Source of the DNA: Micromonospora globispora
GTDB lineage: Bacteria > Actinomycetota > Actinomycetes > Mycobacteriales > Micromonosporaceae
Length of the DNA stretch: 46,358 bases
Assembly: GCF_003857015.1 (NCBI RefSeq)
Contig: NZ_QGGF01000060.1
Location: 1 to 46,358, forward strand
Direction of reading: 5' to 3'
Position 1 is the stretch's first letter; every line of letters starts with the position of its first letter. Made by a program: the position numbers and the translations under genes. The notes under the pieces are model-generated. The model made no database searches and had not been told where the DNA came from. It saw nothing but the letters and a program-made list of their open reading frames with translations. Shown piece after piece: positions 23,614-32,079 of this stretch.

Positions 23614-24975
23614 TCAGCCGTTGGATGCGGAGAAGTCGCCGTAGTCCTTCTGCAACGAGTCCAGGAACTGCTCCGGCGTCTTCTTCTTGGCCAGCAGATC
23701 CTGCAGCGAGGCGGTGACGCTGTCATACATCGTCGGCGTCGCGTAGTCCAGGTACGGCACGAGCCCGTCCGTCTTGACGATGTCTCCGAAGGCGGTGAAG
23801 ACATCCTTCTGCAGCCCGCCGCCGACGTCCTGGCTCGATGTGTCGGCAACTGGCAGATTGCCGGTGCTGGTGAGCACCTTCATGGCCTGCTCGCTGGTGA
23901 TGAAGTTGATGTAGGCGGCGGCCGCGTCGGGGTGCTTGCTCTTGGCGGTGATGGCGAACGGCAGCCCGGTGCCACCGGTGGCCACCGGCTTGTCACCGGC
24001 GTTCGCCGCCGGCGGCAGCATGAACGCCACGTCGGAACCCATGGCCTTGGCGAGGTCGGCCTGCAGCCACGTCCCTCCGATGAGGAAGACGCCCTTGCCC
24101 TTGCTGAACGCCTGCCAGGCGGGGTCGTAGCCCGTTCCGTTGAAGCCTGGCTCGAAGTAGCCCTTGTCGACCCAGTCGACCAGTTCCTGGGCCGCTTTGA
24201 GATTGTCGGGAGTCTTCCACGACGCGCCCTTGCGGCCGAAGGCCAGCGTCTTGATGTCGTCGGGCGAGGTGGAGCGGCCCTGGATCGTGCCGAACACGTG
24301 GATCGCCGGCCACTTGTCGAGGTTGCCGAGCATCATCGGAACCTCGCCCCTGGCCTTGGCGGTAGCCATCGCGCTCTCGAAGTCGGACCAGCTCTTGGGT
24401 GGCTGGAGGCCGAACTTGGCGAGCTTCTTGGCGTTGTAGAAGATGCCGACCACCTCGCCCACCTGGGGTAGCCCGTAGAGGTTGCCCTCCCCGAAGGTCC
24501 TGCCGTCCGGGCTGTACGACGAGTACTGGCGCACCGACTCGGGGTATCTGCGGTCCCAGCCGTAGGCGGCGGCGTACGCGTTGAGCGGAAGCAACTGCCC
24601 GGCCTTGACGAACTCGCCCATGTCAGAGCGCCCGTTGTTGGCCTCTACGACGTCAGGGGCCTCGTTGCCGCTGAGCGCCAGCCGGAGGGTGGTCTTCAGG
24701 TCATCGAAGGAGCGGGACACGCGCTGGATCTTGATGTTGGGGTACTTGGCCTGAAAGTCCTTGTTGAGTTGCTCCATCTGCGCGGCCTGTCCACCGCGGA
24801 CCTCCTGGTCCCAGACGATCAGGGTGACGTTGCCCAACTTGGCCGCGTCGGTGGTCACCGCGGCGTTGGGCTTCGCCGACGGCGACGGGCTCGAGGATCC
24901 GGGGGCGCATGCGGTGACCGCGAGGACACCGATCGCGCTGGCCGCGATCAGGGTCCTTGACCTGAACGACTTCAT
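23614..24975 (-). CDS. Sugar-binding lipoprotein of a CUT1 ABC transporter
   Basis: The 453-residue protein has a lipoprotein signal peptide, MKSFRSRTLIAASAIGVLAV, with the lipobox VTAC (acylated Cys23). A Ser/Pro/Ala-rich spacer precedes the family 1 binding fold: VTLIVWDQEVRGGQAAQMEQ, PNIKIQRVSRSFDDLKTTLR, GNEAPDVVEANNGRSDMGEF, LYGLPQVGEVVGIFYNAKKL, GVFLIGGTWLQADLAKAMGS and AAAAYINFITSEQAMKVLT. ATG 24975 follows AGGAG and overlaps the kinase stop (ATGA). It captures the sugar outside the membrane for the two downstream permeases. The GH4 enzyme across the divergent promoter suggests a glycoside ligand. Confidence 0.92.
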   Translation of the reverse strand: MKSFRSRTLIAASAIGVLAVTACAPGSSSPSPSAKPNAAVTTDAAKLGNVTLIVWDQEVRGGQAAQMEQLNKDFQAKYPNIKIQRVSRSFDDLKTTLRLALSGNEAPDVVEANNGRSDMGEFVKAGQLLPLNAYAAAYGWDRRYPESVRQYSSYSPDGRTFGEGNLYGLPQVGEVVGIFYNAKKLAKFGLQPPKSWSDFESAMATAKARGEVPMMLGNLDKWPAIHVFGTIQGRSTSPDDIKTLAFGRKGASWKTPDNLKAAQELVDWVDKGYFEPGFNGTGYDPAWQAFSKGKGVFLIGGTWLQADLAKAMGSDVAFMLPPAANAGDKPVATGGTGLPFAITAKSKHPDAAAAYINFITSEQAMKVLTSTGNLPVADTSSQDVGGGLQKDVFTAFGDIVKTDGLVPYLDYATPTMYDSVTASLQDLLAKKKTPEQFLDSLQKDYGDFSASNG

Positions 24976-26156
24976 CTCCTGCTCCTTGGTGAGGGTGAAT
25001 GGACGCCCTGCACAGCATCTGGGCGTGGCCGGGGCATGAGCTGGCGCCCCTCCACGTCCGCGTGCCGCGCGATGGTGGCTGCGGCGCGGTGGACCCCACC
25101 GAGCGGCACCGTGGGCACAATCTGCTCAAGGAACTCGTAGCGCCGGCGCAACGACGCCATGTACGAGCCGCCGCCGAGGCTGTCGCGTAGCGCATGCCAC
25201 CAGTCGGCGATGTCGCCCCAGCCCGGCGCGGCGAGGGAGCCGCCGAACTGCTGCACCGCCAAGCCCGAACACATGATGGCGAAGGCCAACCGGTTGCGCA
25301 GTGACCACCCGGCGAGCGTGCCGACGACCAGTCCGGCAGCGAAGACGTCGCCCGCTCCGGTCGGGTCGAGCGCCGGCACCCGCAACGCAGGCATCTGCGC
25401 CTCCTCGCCCGTCGTCCCGTCGATCGCCAGCGCACCCTGCGCGCCATTGGTCACCACCGCCAGGGGAACCACGTCCGCCAAGGCGTACAGCGCGTCGTTG
25501 GGGGTCTCGGTCCGGGTGTAGGCCATCGCTTCGGGGGCGTTGGGGAGGAACGCGTCGCATCCGGCAAGCTGGTCCAGGAGCCTGGGCGACCACTCGCCGG
25601 TGGGGTCCCAGCCGACGTCACCGAACACGAGCGCGCCCTGAGTGCGGGCGGCCTCGACCCACGTGGGCTCGTCCGTACCGCAGGCCACGTCGTGGCCGAG
25701 GTCGACCATGACCGCACGCGCTCGCGGCGGCACCCTGATCATCTCGTTGCCGGATATGGGCGCCGGGTGGCCATGAGTGACCATGCTGCGGTCGCGATCG
25801 ACGGCCATGGAGACGGTGACCGGGGAGTGCCAGGCATCAAAACGACGCGAACGACTGAGATCGACGCCTTCCTGCTCAGCGAGGGTGCGCCAGCAGAAGT
25901 CGGCGTAGTCGTCGTCACCGAAGGCCGCTGCCAGGGAGGTACGCAGACCCAGCCGACTTGACGCGACGGCGAGGTTGGCGATCCCGCCCGGGCAGGAGCC
26001 CATGCCGCCCGCCCACACCTCAGTCCCAGCCGACGGCATGGTCTTCAGGCCGGTGAAGATGATGTCGAGGAAGACCGTGCCGCTCAGGAGCACGTCAAAA
26101 TCCGGGCCATCCGCGGTCCGCTGAGCGGCGAGCGGGTCGTAGACGACATCCGTCAC
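24972..26156 (-). CDS. PfkB-family carbohydrate kinase
   Basis: The 394-residue protein starts at GTG 26156. It has the ribokinase fold: SGTVFLDIIFTGLKTMPSAG (25-44), the GG motif GGMGSCPGGIANLAVASSRL (50-69), FLPNAPEAMAYTRTET, VVTNGAQGALAIDG, and the anion hole with catalytic base DPTGAGDVFAAGL (Asp270). About 55 residues extend beyond the usual C-terminus (SYMASLRRRYEFLEQIVPTV onward). It is the first gene of the leftward operon with the ABC importer and faces the DeoR/GH4 genes. The likely job is ATP-dependent phosphorylation of the imported sugar or glycoside. The substrate cannot be read from sequence. Confidence 0.88.
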   Translation of the reverse strand: MTDVVYDPLAAQRTADGPDFDVLLSGTVFLDIIFTGLKTMPSAGTEVWAGGMGSCPGGIANLAVASSRLGLRTSLAAAFGDDDYADFCWRTLAEQEGVDLSRSRRFDAWHSPVTVSMAVDRDRSMVTHGHPAPISGNEMIRVPPRARAVMVDLGHDVACGTDEPTWVEAARTQGALVFGDVGWDPTGEWSPRLLDQLAGCDAFLPNAPEAMAYTRTETPNDALYALADVVPLAVVTNGAQGALAIDGTTGEEAQMPALRVPALDPTGAGDVFAAGLVVGTLAGWSLRNRLAFAIMCSGLAVQQFGGSLAAPGWGDIADWWHALRDSLGGGSYMASLRRRYEFLEQIVPTVPLGGVHRAAATIARHADVEGRQLMPRPRPDAVQGVHSPSPRSRR

Positions 26157-26195
26157 GGCGGGCGCCCTTCGGGAAAGAATTTACCAACGCGCCAC

Positions 26196-26224
26196 ATCCT
26201 GCCAGTCGTCCGGGTCAATCACAA
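26196..26224 (-). promoter_or_regulatory. Candidate promoter of the kinase/ABC operon
   Basis: On the minus strand TTGTGA (26224-26219) and CAGGAT (26201-26196) are 17 bases apart. The -35 abuts the ACAAGCAAT repeats and the 33-bp palindrome at 26234-26266. It would give a 5' leader of about 35 bases before GTG 26156. Confidence 0.4.
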
Positions 26225-26233
26225 GCAATAACA

Positions 26234-26266
26234 AGCAATCTCGCGCAGTCGATGCGCGATATTGCT
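26234..26266. promoter_or_regulatory. 33-bp DeoR operator palindrome plus 10-bp direct repeat
   Basis: AGCAATCTCGCGCA (26234-26247) and TGCGCGATATTGCT (26253-26266) are inverted copies with one mismatch and a 5-base spacer. Just left, ACAAGCAATA and ACAAGCAATC (26221-26240) are direct repeats that overlap the left arm. The site lies 6 bases from the DeoR start codon and upstream of the kinase operon, so one repressor can control both directions. Confidence 0.7.
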
Positions 26267-26271
26267 CCTCG

Positions 26272-27060
26272 GTGACTGGTAATGTTCTCGCCGTGCGTCA
26301 TCAACGCCAGCTTGAAATTGTGCGGCGGCTACGGGTCAACGGCGCCATCTCGGTCGAGGAGCTCGCATCGTCGCTGGGCGTCAGCGCGGCGACCGTTCGC
26401 CGCGACCTGAAACGGCTGCAGTCCGAGGGCAAGCTAACCCGGGTCCACGGGGGCGCGCACCTTCCGTCCTTCGTTACCGAGGACGCCGACGTCGACCGGC
26501 CGTTCGCCCTGGTCGCCACCGTCGACGAGGCGGACAAGCGGGCGGTTGCCCGGGCAGCCGCCGCCATGGTGCGGGACGGGGACATGGTCCTGCTCGACAT
26601 TGGAACGACAACACAGCTCCTGGCCCAGGAGCTGCGAGGCCGGCGGGTCACGATCGTCACCGCCAGCCTCGCGGTTCTGGACGTCCTGCGCGATGACAAC
26701 GCGGTCGAGCTCGTCCTCCTCGGAGGTCTGGTGCGCCGCGCATATCACTCCCTGGTCGGTGTCATCACCGAGGACACGCTCCGGCAGCTCCACGCCGACA
26801 TCGCCTTCATGGGGGCCAGTGGGGTCCGGTCCGACGGCTCGGTCCTCGACACGACCCTGGTGGAGGTTCCTGTGAAGCGCGGTTTGATCGCCGCCTCCAG
26901 CCGCACCGTCCTCCTGACGGACCGGCACAAGTTTCCGGGCACGGGAACCCTTCGGGTGTGCGGGGTCGGCGACCTGGACGCCATCGTCACCAATGCGGGC
27001 GCCGACACCGACATGTTCGAGCTGTGTACCCGGTCCGGGGTGGAGGTGGTGGTCGCATGA
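26272..27060 (+). CDS. DeoR-family transcriptional regulator
   Basis: The 262-residue protein has the DeoR helix-turn-helix near the N-terminus (RQLEIVRRLRVNGAISVEEL, ASSLGVSAATVRRDLKRLQS, EGKLTRVHGGAHLPSF) and the sugar-phosphate sensor domain: ALVATVDEADKRAVARAAAA, DGDMVLLDIGTTTQLLAQEL, VTIVTASLAVLDVLRDDNAV and the tail FPGTGTLRVCGVGDLDAIVT. GTG 26272 is the outermost start; GTG 26293 (giving VRHQRQLEIV) is an alternative. The family binds phosphorylated sugars, matching the neighbouring kinase. The 33-bp palindrome just upstream is the obvious operator. The stop overlaps the GH4 start (ATGA). Confidence 0.9.
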   Translation: MTGNVLAVRHQRQLEIVRRLRVNGAISVEELASSLGVSAATVRRDLKRLQSEGKLTRVHGGAHLPSFVTEDADVDRPFALVATVDEADKRAVARAAAAMVRDGDMVLLDIGTTTQLLAQELRGRRVTIVTASLAVLDVLRDDNAVELVLLGGLVRRAYHSLVGVITEDTLRQLHADIAFMGASGVRSDGSVLDTTLVEVPVKRGLIAASSRTVLLTDRHKFPGTGTLRVCGVGDLDAIVTNAGADTDMFELCTRSGVEVVVA

Positions 27061-28397
27061 AGCTGGCGATTCTCGGCGGCGGCGGGTTCCGGGTGCCACT
27101 GGTCTACAGTGCCCTGTTACGCGACACGAGTGACCGGCGCATCGAGTCCGTGTGGCTGCATGACGTCGCGCAGGACAGGCTCTCGGCGATCGGGCTCGTG
27201 CTGAGCCAGATGGCCGCAGGCCACCCGGGTGCTCCCCGAGTCACGACCACCACGGACCTGGACGAGGCGCTGAACGGCGCAGATTTCGTGTTCTCCGCCA
27301 TCCGCGTCGGCGGCCTCGCCGGGCGCACCTCGGACGAGCGGGTAGCGCTCGACCTGGGGCTGCTCGGGCAGGAGACGACCGGCCCGGGCGGCGTGGCCTA
27401 CGGACTGCGCACCGTACCGGTCGCGGTGCAGGTCGCCGAACGTGTGGCAGCGGTGAGCCCGGGAGCATGGGTCATCAACTTCACCAACCCGGCCGGCATG
27501 ATCACCGAGGCCATGCAGCAGGTGCTGGGCGACCGGGTCGTGGGCATCTGCGACTCCCCCATCGGGCTGGGCCGCAGGGCTGCTCGCGCTCTGGGACACG
27601 ACCCGCGGCGGACGTCGCCAGACTACCTCGGCCTGAACCACCTTGGCTGGCTCCGCGGTCTGAGCCACGAGGGTGCCGACGTTCTGCCCCAACTGATCGC
27701 CGACGACGCCCTGCTGGGGACCATCGAGGAAGGACGGCTCTTCGGCGCCGAGTGGATCCAGTCCCTCGGCGCGATCCCGAATGAGTACCTGTACTACTAC
27801 TACTTCACCCGCGACGCGGTGAGATCGATCAAGGGCAGCGCGGCCACGCGCGGGGAGTTCCTGCTCGACCAGCAGCGCCGCTTCTACGACGCCGTCATCG
27901 GCAGCCCGCAGTCCGCGTACCAGGAGTGGCAGCGCGTGCGCCGGGAGCGCGACGCGACGTACATGAGGGAGAGCCGGCACTCCGACGACGAGCGGCGCGA
28001 TGCGGCCGACGTCGAGGGTGGTGGCTACGAGGGCGTGGCCCTGGCCATCATGGCAGCCATCGCCCGCAACGAGCGCAGCGCCATGATCCTCAACGTTCGC
28101 AACGGTTGCACCGCGCCCGGGCTGCCTCGGGAAGCGGTCATCGAAGTGCCGTGCATGGTGGACGCCGACGGCCCCCACCCGCTGGCGACGCGCCCGCTCC
28201 TGGGTCACCAGCTCGGGCTCGCGCAGCAGGTCAAGGCGGTCGAGCAGCTCACGATCCAGGCGGCGCGGACGCGGTCGCCGCGCCTGGCTCTCGAGGCGTT
28301 CGCATTGCATCCCCTCGTGGACTCGGTGTCCACCGCTCACGTGCTCCTCGACGGCTACCGGCAGCGCATCCCCGACGTGGATGCGCTCTTCCGCTGA
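27057..28397 (+). CDS. Glycoside hydrolase family 4 (6-phospho-glycosidase-like)
   Basis: The 446-residue protein begins with the NAD-binding loop KLAILGGGGFRVPLVYSALL. Family blocks follow: DADFVFSAIRVGG-like segment at 75-86 (ADFVFSAIRVGGLAGRTSDE), LLGQETTGPGGVAYGLRTVP, WVINFTNPAGMITEAMQ, the metal-site motif GICDSPIG (Cys165-Asp166-Ser167-Pro168) and YLGLNHLGWLRGL (His195). GH4 enzymes cleave glycosides by NAD-dependent oxidation and elimination with Mn2+. Overall similarity is to actinobacterial phospho-beta-glucosidases, but the CDSP motif resembles the CDMP of phospho-alpha-glucosidases, so anomer specificity is open. It is coupled to the DeoR gene by a 4-base overlap and converges with iolA. 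Confidence 0.88.
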   Translation: MKLAILGGGGFRVPLVYSALLRDTSDRRIESVWLHDVAQDRLSAIGLVLSQMAAGHPGAPRVTTTTDLDEALNGADFVFSAIRVGGLAGRTSDERVALDLGLLGQETTGPGGVAYGLRTVPVAVQVAERVAAVSPGAWVINFTNPAGMITEAMQQVLGDRVVGICDSPIGLGRRAARALGHDPRRTSPDYLGLNHLGWLRGLSHEGADVLPQLIADDALLGTIEEGRLFGAEWIQSLGAIPNEYLYYYYFTRDAVRSIKGSAATRGEFLLDQQRRFYDAVIGSPQSAYQEWQRVRRERDATYMRESRHSDDERRDAADVEGGGYEGVALAIMAAIARNERSAMILNVRNGCTAPGLPREAVIEVPCMVDADGPHPLATRPLLGHQLGLAQQVKAVEQLTIQAARTRSPRLALEAFALHPLVDSVSTAHVLLDGYRQRIPDVDALFR

Positions 28398-28413
28398 CTC
28401 CTTGCTGAAGCCG

Positions 28414-29925
28414 TCAGTCGTTCTGCGGAAAGCCCAGGTTGAGTCCACCGTGGCTCGGGTCGAGCCAGCGCGAGGTCACGACCTTGCCGCGGGTGTAGAA
28501 GTGGACGCCATCCATGCCGTGGGCGTGGGTGTCGCCGAAAAGGCTGTCCTTCCAACCGCCGAACGAGTAGTAGGACACCGGCACCGGGATCGGCACGTTG
28601 ATGCCGACCATGCCGACCTCCACCTGGTTCTGGAAGCGCCGCGCCGCGCCCCCGTCCTTGGTGAAGATGGCGGTGCCGTTGCCGTACGGGTTGGCGTTGA
28701 TGAGGTCCAGCCCCTCCTCGTAGGACTTCACGCGAAGGACGGACAGCACCGGGCCGAAGATCTCGTCCCGGTAGATGGACATCTGCGGGGTGACGTTGTC
28801 GAAGAGGGTCGGCCCGAGCCAGAAGCCCTGGTCGCCGCCGTCGAACTCGTCCTTGCGCCCGTCGACGACCAGGGCCGCGCCCTCACCGACTCCCGCCTCC
28901 ACATAGCTGGTCACCCTGTCGCGGTGCGCGCCCGTGACCAGTGGCCCCATGTCGCATCCCCGGGTGCCGTCGCCGGTGCGCAGCTTGCGCATCCGGTCGG
29001 TGATCTTCTCGACGAGCTCGTCGGCGATGGTGTCGACCGCGACGAGGGCCGAGATCGCCATGCAGCGTTCGCCGGCGGAACCGAAGCCGGCGTTGATGGC
29101 GGCGTCCGCGGCCAGGTCGAGATCCGCGTCCGGCAGGACCAGCATGTGGTTCTTGGCGCCACCGAGGGCCTGGACCCGCTTGCCGTGCGCCGTCGCGGTC
29201 TCGTAGACGTACCGGGCGATCGGGGTGGAGCCGACGAACGAGACGGCCCTGACATCAGGGTGGGTCAGCAGCGCGTCGACAGCTTCCTTGTCGCCGTGCA
29301 CCACGTTCATCACACCGTCGGGAAGGCCGGCCTCGGTCCAGAGGCGGGCCACGGCCACGGCCGCCGACGGATCCTTCTCGCTGGGCTTGAGGACCACCGC
29401 GTTGCCGGAGGCGATGGCGATGGGGATGAACCACAGCGGAACCATGGCGGGAAAGTTGAACGGGGAGATCACGGCGACCACGCCCAGCGGCTGCCGGATC
29501 GAGTACACGTCCACCTTGGTGGAGGCGTTCTCGGTGAACCCACCCTTCATCAGCTGCGGGATGCCGCAGGCGAACTCAGCGACTTCGAGGCCCCGCGTCA
29601 CCTCGCCGAGCGCGTCGTCGAGCACCTTGCCGTGCTCGGCGGTGATCAGCGCGGCGATCTCATGCTTTCGGGCGTTGAGGAGCTCGCGGAAGGCGAAAAG
29701 TACCTGTGTGCGCTTGGCCAGCGACGTGTTGGCCCAGGCCTCCCACGCGGTTCGGGCCGTAGTGACGACCTCGCCGACGAGGTCCGCGGATGCCAGGTCG
29801 AGGCGGCCCGTGACGTCTCCGGACGCCGGGTTGAAGACCTCGCTGGTGCGCTCTGAGGTGCCGTCCCAGAGGCGACCCCCCATGAGATGGGTGATGCGGG
29901 CGGGTTCGGTGCTCACGGTGCTCAC
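28414..29925 (-). CDS. iolA: Methylmalonate-semialdehyde dehydrogenase (CoA-acylating), inositol pathway
   Basis: The 503-residue protein starts at GTG 29925 after GGAAGG; a second in-frame GTG lies two codons on. It has the ALDH fold with RQPLGVVAVISPFNFPAMVP, IASGNAVVLKPSEKDPSAAV, SFVGSTPIARYVYETATAHG, KRVQALGGAKNHMLVLPDAD and the catalytic Cys288 in GFGSAGERCMAISALVAVD. The C-terminal GGWKDSLFGDTHAHGMDGVH block is typical of MmsA/IolA. It converts malonate semialdehyde, the last inositol intermediate, to acetyl-CoA and CO2. It is the last gene of the inositol operon. Its start overlaps the small upstream ORF by four bases (GTGA). Confidence 0.93.
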   Translation of the reverse strand: MSTVSTEPARITHLMGGRLWDGTSERTSEVFNPASGDVTGRLDLASADLVGEVVTTARTAWEAWANTSLAKRTQVLFAFRELLNARKHEIAALITAEHGKVLDDALGEVTRGLEVAEFACGIPQLMKGGFTENASTKVDVYSIRQPLGVVAVISPFNFPAMVPLWFIPIAIASGNAVVLKPSEKDPSAAVAVARLWTEAGLPDGVMNVVHGDKEAVDALLTHPDVRAVSFVGSTPIARYVYETATAHGKRVQALGGAKNHMLVLPDADLDLAADAAINAGFGSAGERCMAISALVAVDTIADELVEKITDRMRKLRTGDGTRGCDMGPLVTGAHRDRVTSYVEAGVGEGAALVVDGRKDEFDGGDQGFWLGPTLFDNVTPQMSIYRDEIFGPVLSVLRVKSYEEGLDLINANPYGNGTAIFTKDGGAARRFQNQVEVGMVGINVPIPVPVSYYSFGGWKDSLFGDTHAHGMDGVHFYTRGKVVTSRWLDPSHGGLNLGFPQND

Positions 29926-30125
29926 GGTCCTTCCGCGTGCAGACTGGGGGCGGTGTGCCGGATGGTCCAGGGAGATTCGAAGGTGAGCGGCGCTGCCCTC
30001 GGGCGGAGACGGTCCCGGATGGCCTCGCCCATGAAGCTGCTGGCGTAGCCCAGCTCCGCGACCAGAGCCGGCAGCTCCAACCGGGAGGCCCGCGGAAACA
30101 GGTACGGGCCAAGGGCGAGCCTCAC
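29922..30125 (-). CDS. 67-residue ORF of unknown function inside the inositol operon
   Basis: GTG 30125 overlaps the stop of the dehydrogenase gene by four bases (GTGA), and the TGA at 29924-29922 overlaps the iolA start in the same way. That double coupling argues for a real, translated gene. The product reads RLALGPYLFPRASRLELPAL, VAELGYASSFMGEAIRDRLR and FESPWTIRHTAPSLHAEGP. It has no signal peptide, membrane helix or metal motif that I can see. It may be a small operon-specific protein or the remnant of a larger TIM-barrel gene. I do not recognise the family. Confidence 0.5.
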   Translation of the reverse strand: MRLALGPYLFPRASRLELPALVAELGYASSFMGEAIRDRLRPRAAPLTFESPWTIRHTAPSLHAEGP

Positions 30126-31153
30126 GTCGCCGCGCCCCGCAGAACCTCGGCGCGGTCGGCCAGGTCGACCCGGACCGGCCTGCCGGTGGCGAGGGACTGC
30201 AGGGCGGCCGTACACACCGCCGTGGCGGCGTAGCCGTCCCAGGTGGTGGGCCCGACGACCTCGCCTCGGCGGGACGCGTCGACCCAGGCCTGCACCTCCA
30301 GGTCGTAGGCGCGGGCGAAGCGGTCGCGGAAGTCGTCGGGAATGTGGCCACCGTAGTGGTTGTCGCTGCGGACGAAGACGTCCTGCCCCAGGCCGACGGT
30401 CACGTTGCCGAGTTCGGCCACCGCTTCGCAGCGGACCTCGTAGCCGATCTGGCTGTTGACGAAGACCTCGGTGGTGGCCATGCCGCCGCCGGCCATCTGG
30501 AAGATGGCCACCTGTGGGTCGAGCATCCCCTCGGCCGCCCTGCTGGTCGGCTTCGGCGCGAGGACGGTGATCGTGGCGATCTCGTCATCGAAGAGCCAGC
30601 GGCACACGTCGACCTCGTGCACCAGCGAGTCGCTGACGATCATCTCCGAGCGGAACCACTTCGGGAGCGTCTTGTTGCGGTGTGTGTTGTGTACGAGCAG
30701 GATCCGCCCGAGATCACCGGAGTCGAGGAGTCGCTTCATCCGGGCGTACTCCGGATCGAAACGCCGCATGAAGCCAACCTGGACCAGCGGCCGCCCGGCC
30801 TTGTTCCGCTCGGCCTCGACCACGCGCAGCGAGGACTCGCTGTCCATCGTCAACGGCTTCTCGCACAGGGCGTACTTGCCGTGTTCGACGCAGGCGAGGA
30901 CCTGTTCCTCGTGCACAGAGCCGGGCGAGGCGATGAGCACGGCGTCAACGCCGGAGCCGGCGATGAGTTGGAGCGGGTCACCGACGGTGCGTACGCCGTC
31001 GTAGCGCGCGGCCAGGTCGCCGGCCCGCTCGGAGTCCGGGTCGGAGATCGCGACCAGCTCCGCGCCGGCGATGCGGTGCACGATCCGGTCGGCGTGGTCG
31101 GCGCCCATCATGCCGACGCCGATGATCCCGACCCGCAGCGGCGATGCACTCAT
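30122..31153 (-). CDS. Gfo/Idh/MocA-family dehydrogenase, inositol 2-dehydrogenase-like (second copy)
   Basis: The 343-residue protein has the Rossmann motif VGIIGVGMMGADHADRIVHR, VDAVLIASPGSVHEEQVLAC, the catalytic-site YALCEKPLTMDSESSLRVVE and the C-terminal beta domain with VQVGFMRRFDPEYARMKRLL and SLVHEVDVCRWLFDDEIATI. The Lys in EKP and the His in HEVD are the expected active-site residues. It overlaps the ABC ATPase gene upstream (ATGA) and the 67-codon ORF downstream. Members oxidise myo-inositol, scyllo-inositol or related polyols with NAD(P). A second copy next to the transporter suggests an additional isomer such as scyllo- or D-chiro-inositol. Confidence 0.88.
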   Translation of the reverse strand: MSASPLRVGIIGVGMMGADHADRIVHRIAGAELVAISDPDSERAGDLAARYDGVRTVGDPLQLIAGSGVDAVLIASPGSVHEEQVLACVEHGKYALCEKPLTMDSESSLRVVEAERNKAGRPLVQVGFMRRFDPEYARMKRLLDSGDLGRILLVHNTHRNKTLPKWFRSEMIVSDSLVHEVDVCRWLFDDEIATITVLAPKPTSRAAEGMLDPQVAIFQMAGGGMATTEVFVNSQIGYEVRCEAVAELGNVTVGLGQDVFVRSDNHYGGHIPDDFRDRFARAYDLEVQAWVDASRRGEVVGPTTWDGYAATAVCTAALQSLATGRPVRVDLADRAEVLRGAAT

Positions 31154-32079
31154 GCCCTCAGCTCTTCCTCTTCTTCCCGCTCCACGGCCTTGCGTTCCTC
31201 GGGGCTCAGCGCGGGGGCTTCGACCTGACCGTGCTCGACCTCCCCCGGGTCGATGACCTTGCCTGGGTCGACCCCGCGTAGCTCGTGGCTGAGCTCCCCA
31301 AGCTCCTGGCCGCCGGCCATCTCAGTGGTGAGCTGTTCGAGGGTCAGGTCGTCGCGGTGCGCGTCCAGCACGACCCGACCGAGCTTGAGGATGACGAAAT
31401 GGTTGCCGACGAGGTAGGCATGGTGCGGATTGTGGGTGATGAAGATGACGCCCAGGCCGGCGTCGCGAGCCTTGACGATGTACCGCAGGGCGACGCCTGA
31501 CTGCTTGACGCCCAGCGCGGCGGTCGGCTCGTCGAGGATGATCACCCTCGCCCCGAAGTAGATGGCCCTGGCAATCGCGATGCACTGGCGCTGGCCGCCT
31601 GAGAGGCCCGCGACCGGCCCGTCGAGATCGGGGACGAACACCCCCATCTTGCCCAGTTCATCCGCACAGATGCGCTTCATCCGGGCGATGTCCAAGGTGC
31701 GCAACGGCCCCTTGCGCAGTTCGTTGCCGAGGAAGAAGTTCCGCCACACCGACATGAGCGGCGCGAGCGCGAGGTCCTGGTAGACGGTGGCGATCCCGCT
31801 CGCCTGGGCCTCCCGCGGCGAGCCGAACCGACGCACCACACCGTCGAGCTTCATCGTTCCGTCGGTGTGGTCGTGCAGGCCGGACATGATCTTGATCAGC
31901 GTGGACTTGCCGGCGCCGTTGTCGCCGAGAACGCACGTGACCTCGCCCTGGCGGACGTTGAGGCTTACCCCGCGCAGCGCGTGGACGTTGCCATAGCTCT
32001 TGCCAACGTTCTCGAGTTCGACGATCGGGGTGGTCGAGTGGCCGGCGGCGTCGTGCCGCTCGGTGGTCGCGGTGCTCAT
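31150..32079 (-). CDS. ATP-binding protein of a ribose/inositol-type ABC importer
   Basis: The 309-residue protein contains one nucleotide-binding domain: Walker [10 protein letters not shown] (52-60), Q-loop [11 protein letters not shown], signature LSGGQRQ (159-165), Walker [12 protein letters not shown] (179-189) and the switch His in [10 protein letters not shown]. It has a single domain, unlike the duplicated RbsA type (about 500 residues), and resembles FrcA-type ATPases. An acidic tail ([16 protein letters not shown]) closes the protein. ATG 32079 overlaps the permease stop, and its own TGA overlaps the dehydrogenase start. It powers import by the neighbouring permease. Confidence 0.92.
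   Translation of the reverse strand: MSTATTERHDAAGHSTTPIVELENVGKSYGNVHALRGVSLNVRQGEVTCVLGDNGAGKSTLIKIMSGLHDHTDGTMKLDGVVRRFGSPREAQASGIATVYQDLALAPLMSVWRNFFLGNELRKGPLRTLDIARMKRICADELGKMGVFVPDLDGPVAGLSGGQRQCIAIARAIYFGARVIILDEPTAALGVKQSGVALRYIVKARDAGLGVIFITHNPHHAYLVGNHFVILKLGRVVLDAHRDDLTLEQLTTEMAGGQELGELSHELRGVDPGKVIDPGEVEHGQVEAPALSPEERKAVEREEEEELRA

Noticed and set aside
28381..29856. 491-codon plus-strand ORF
   Set aside because: Antisense of iolA, which is a certain gene with catalytic Cys288.
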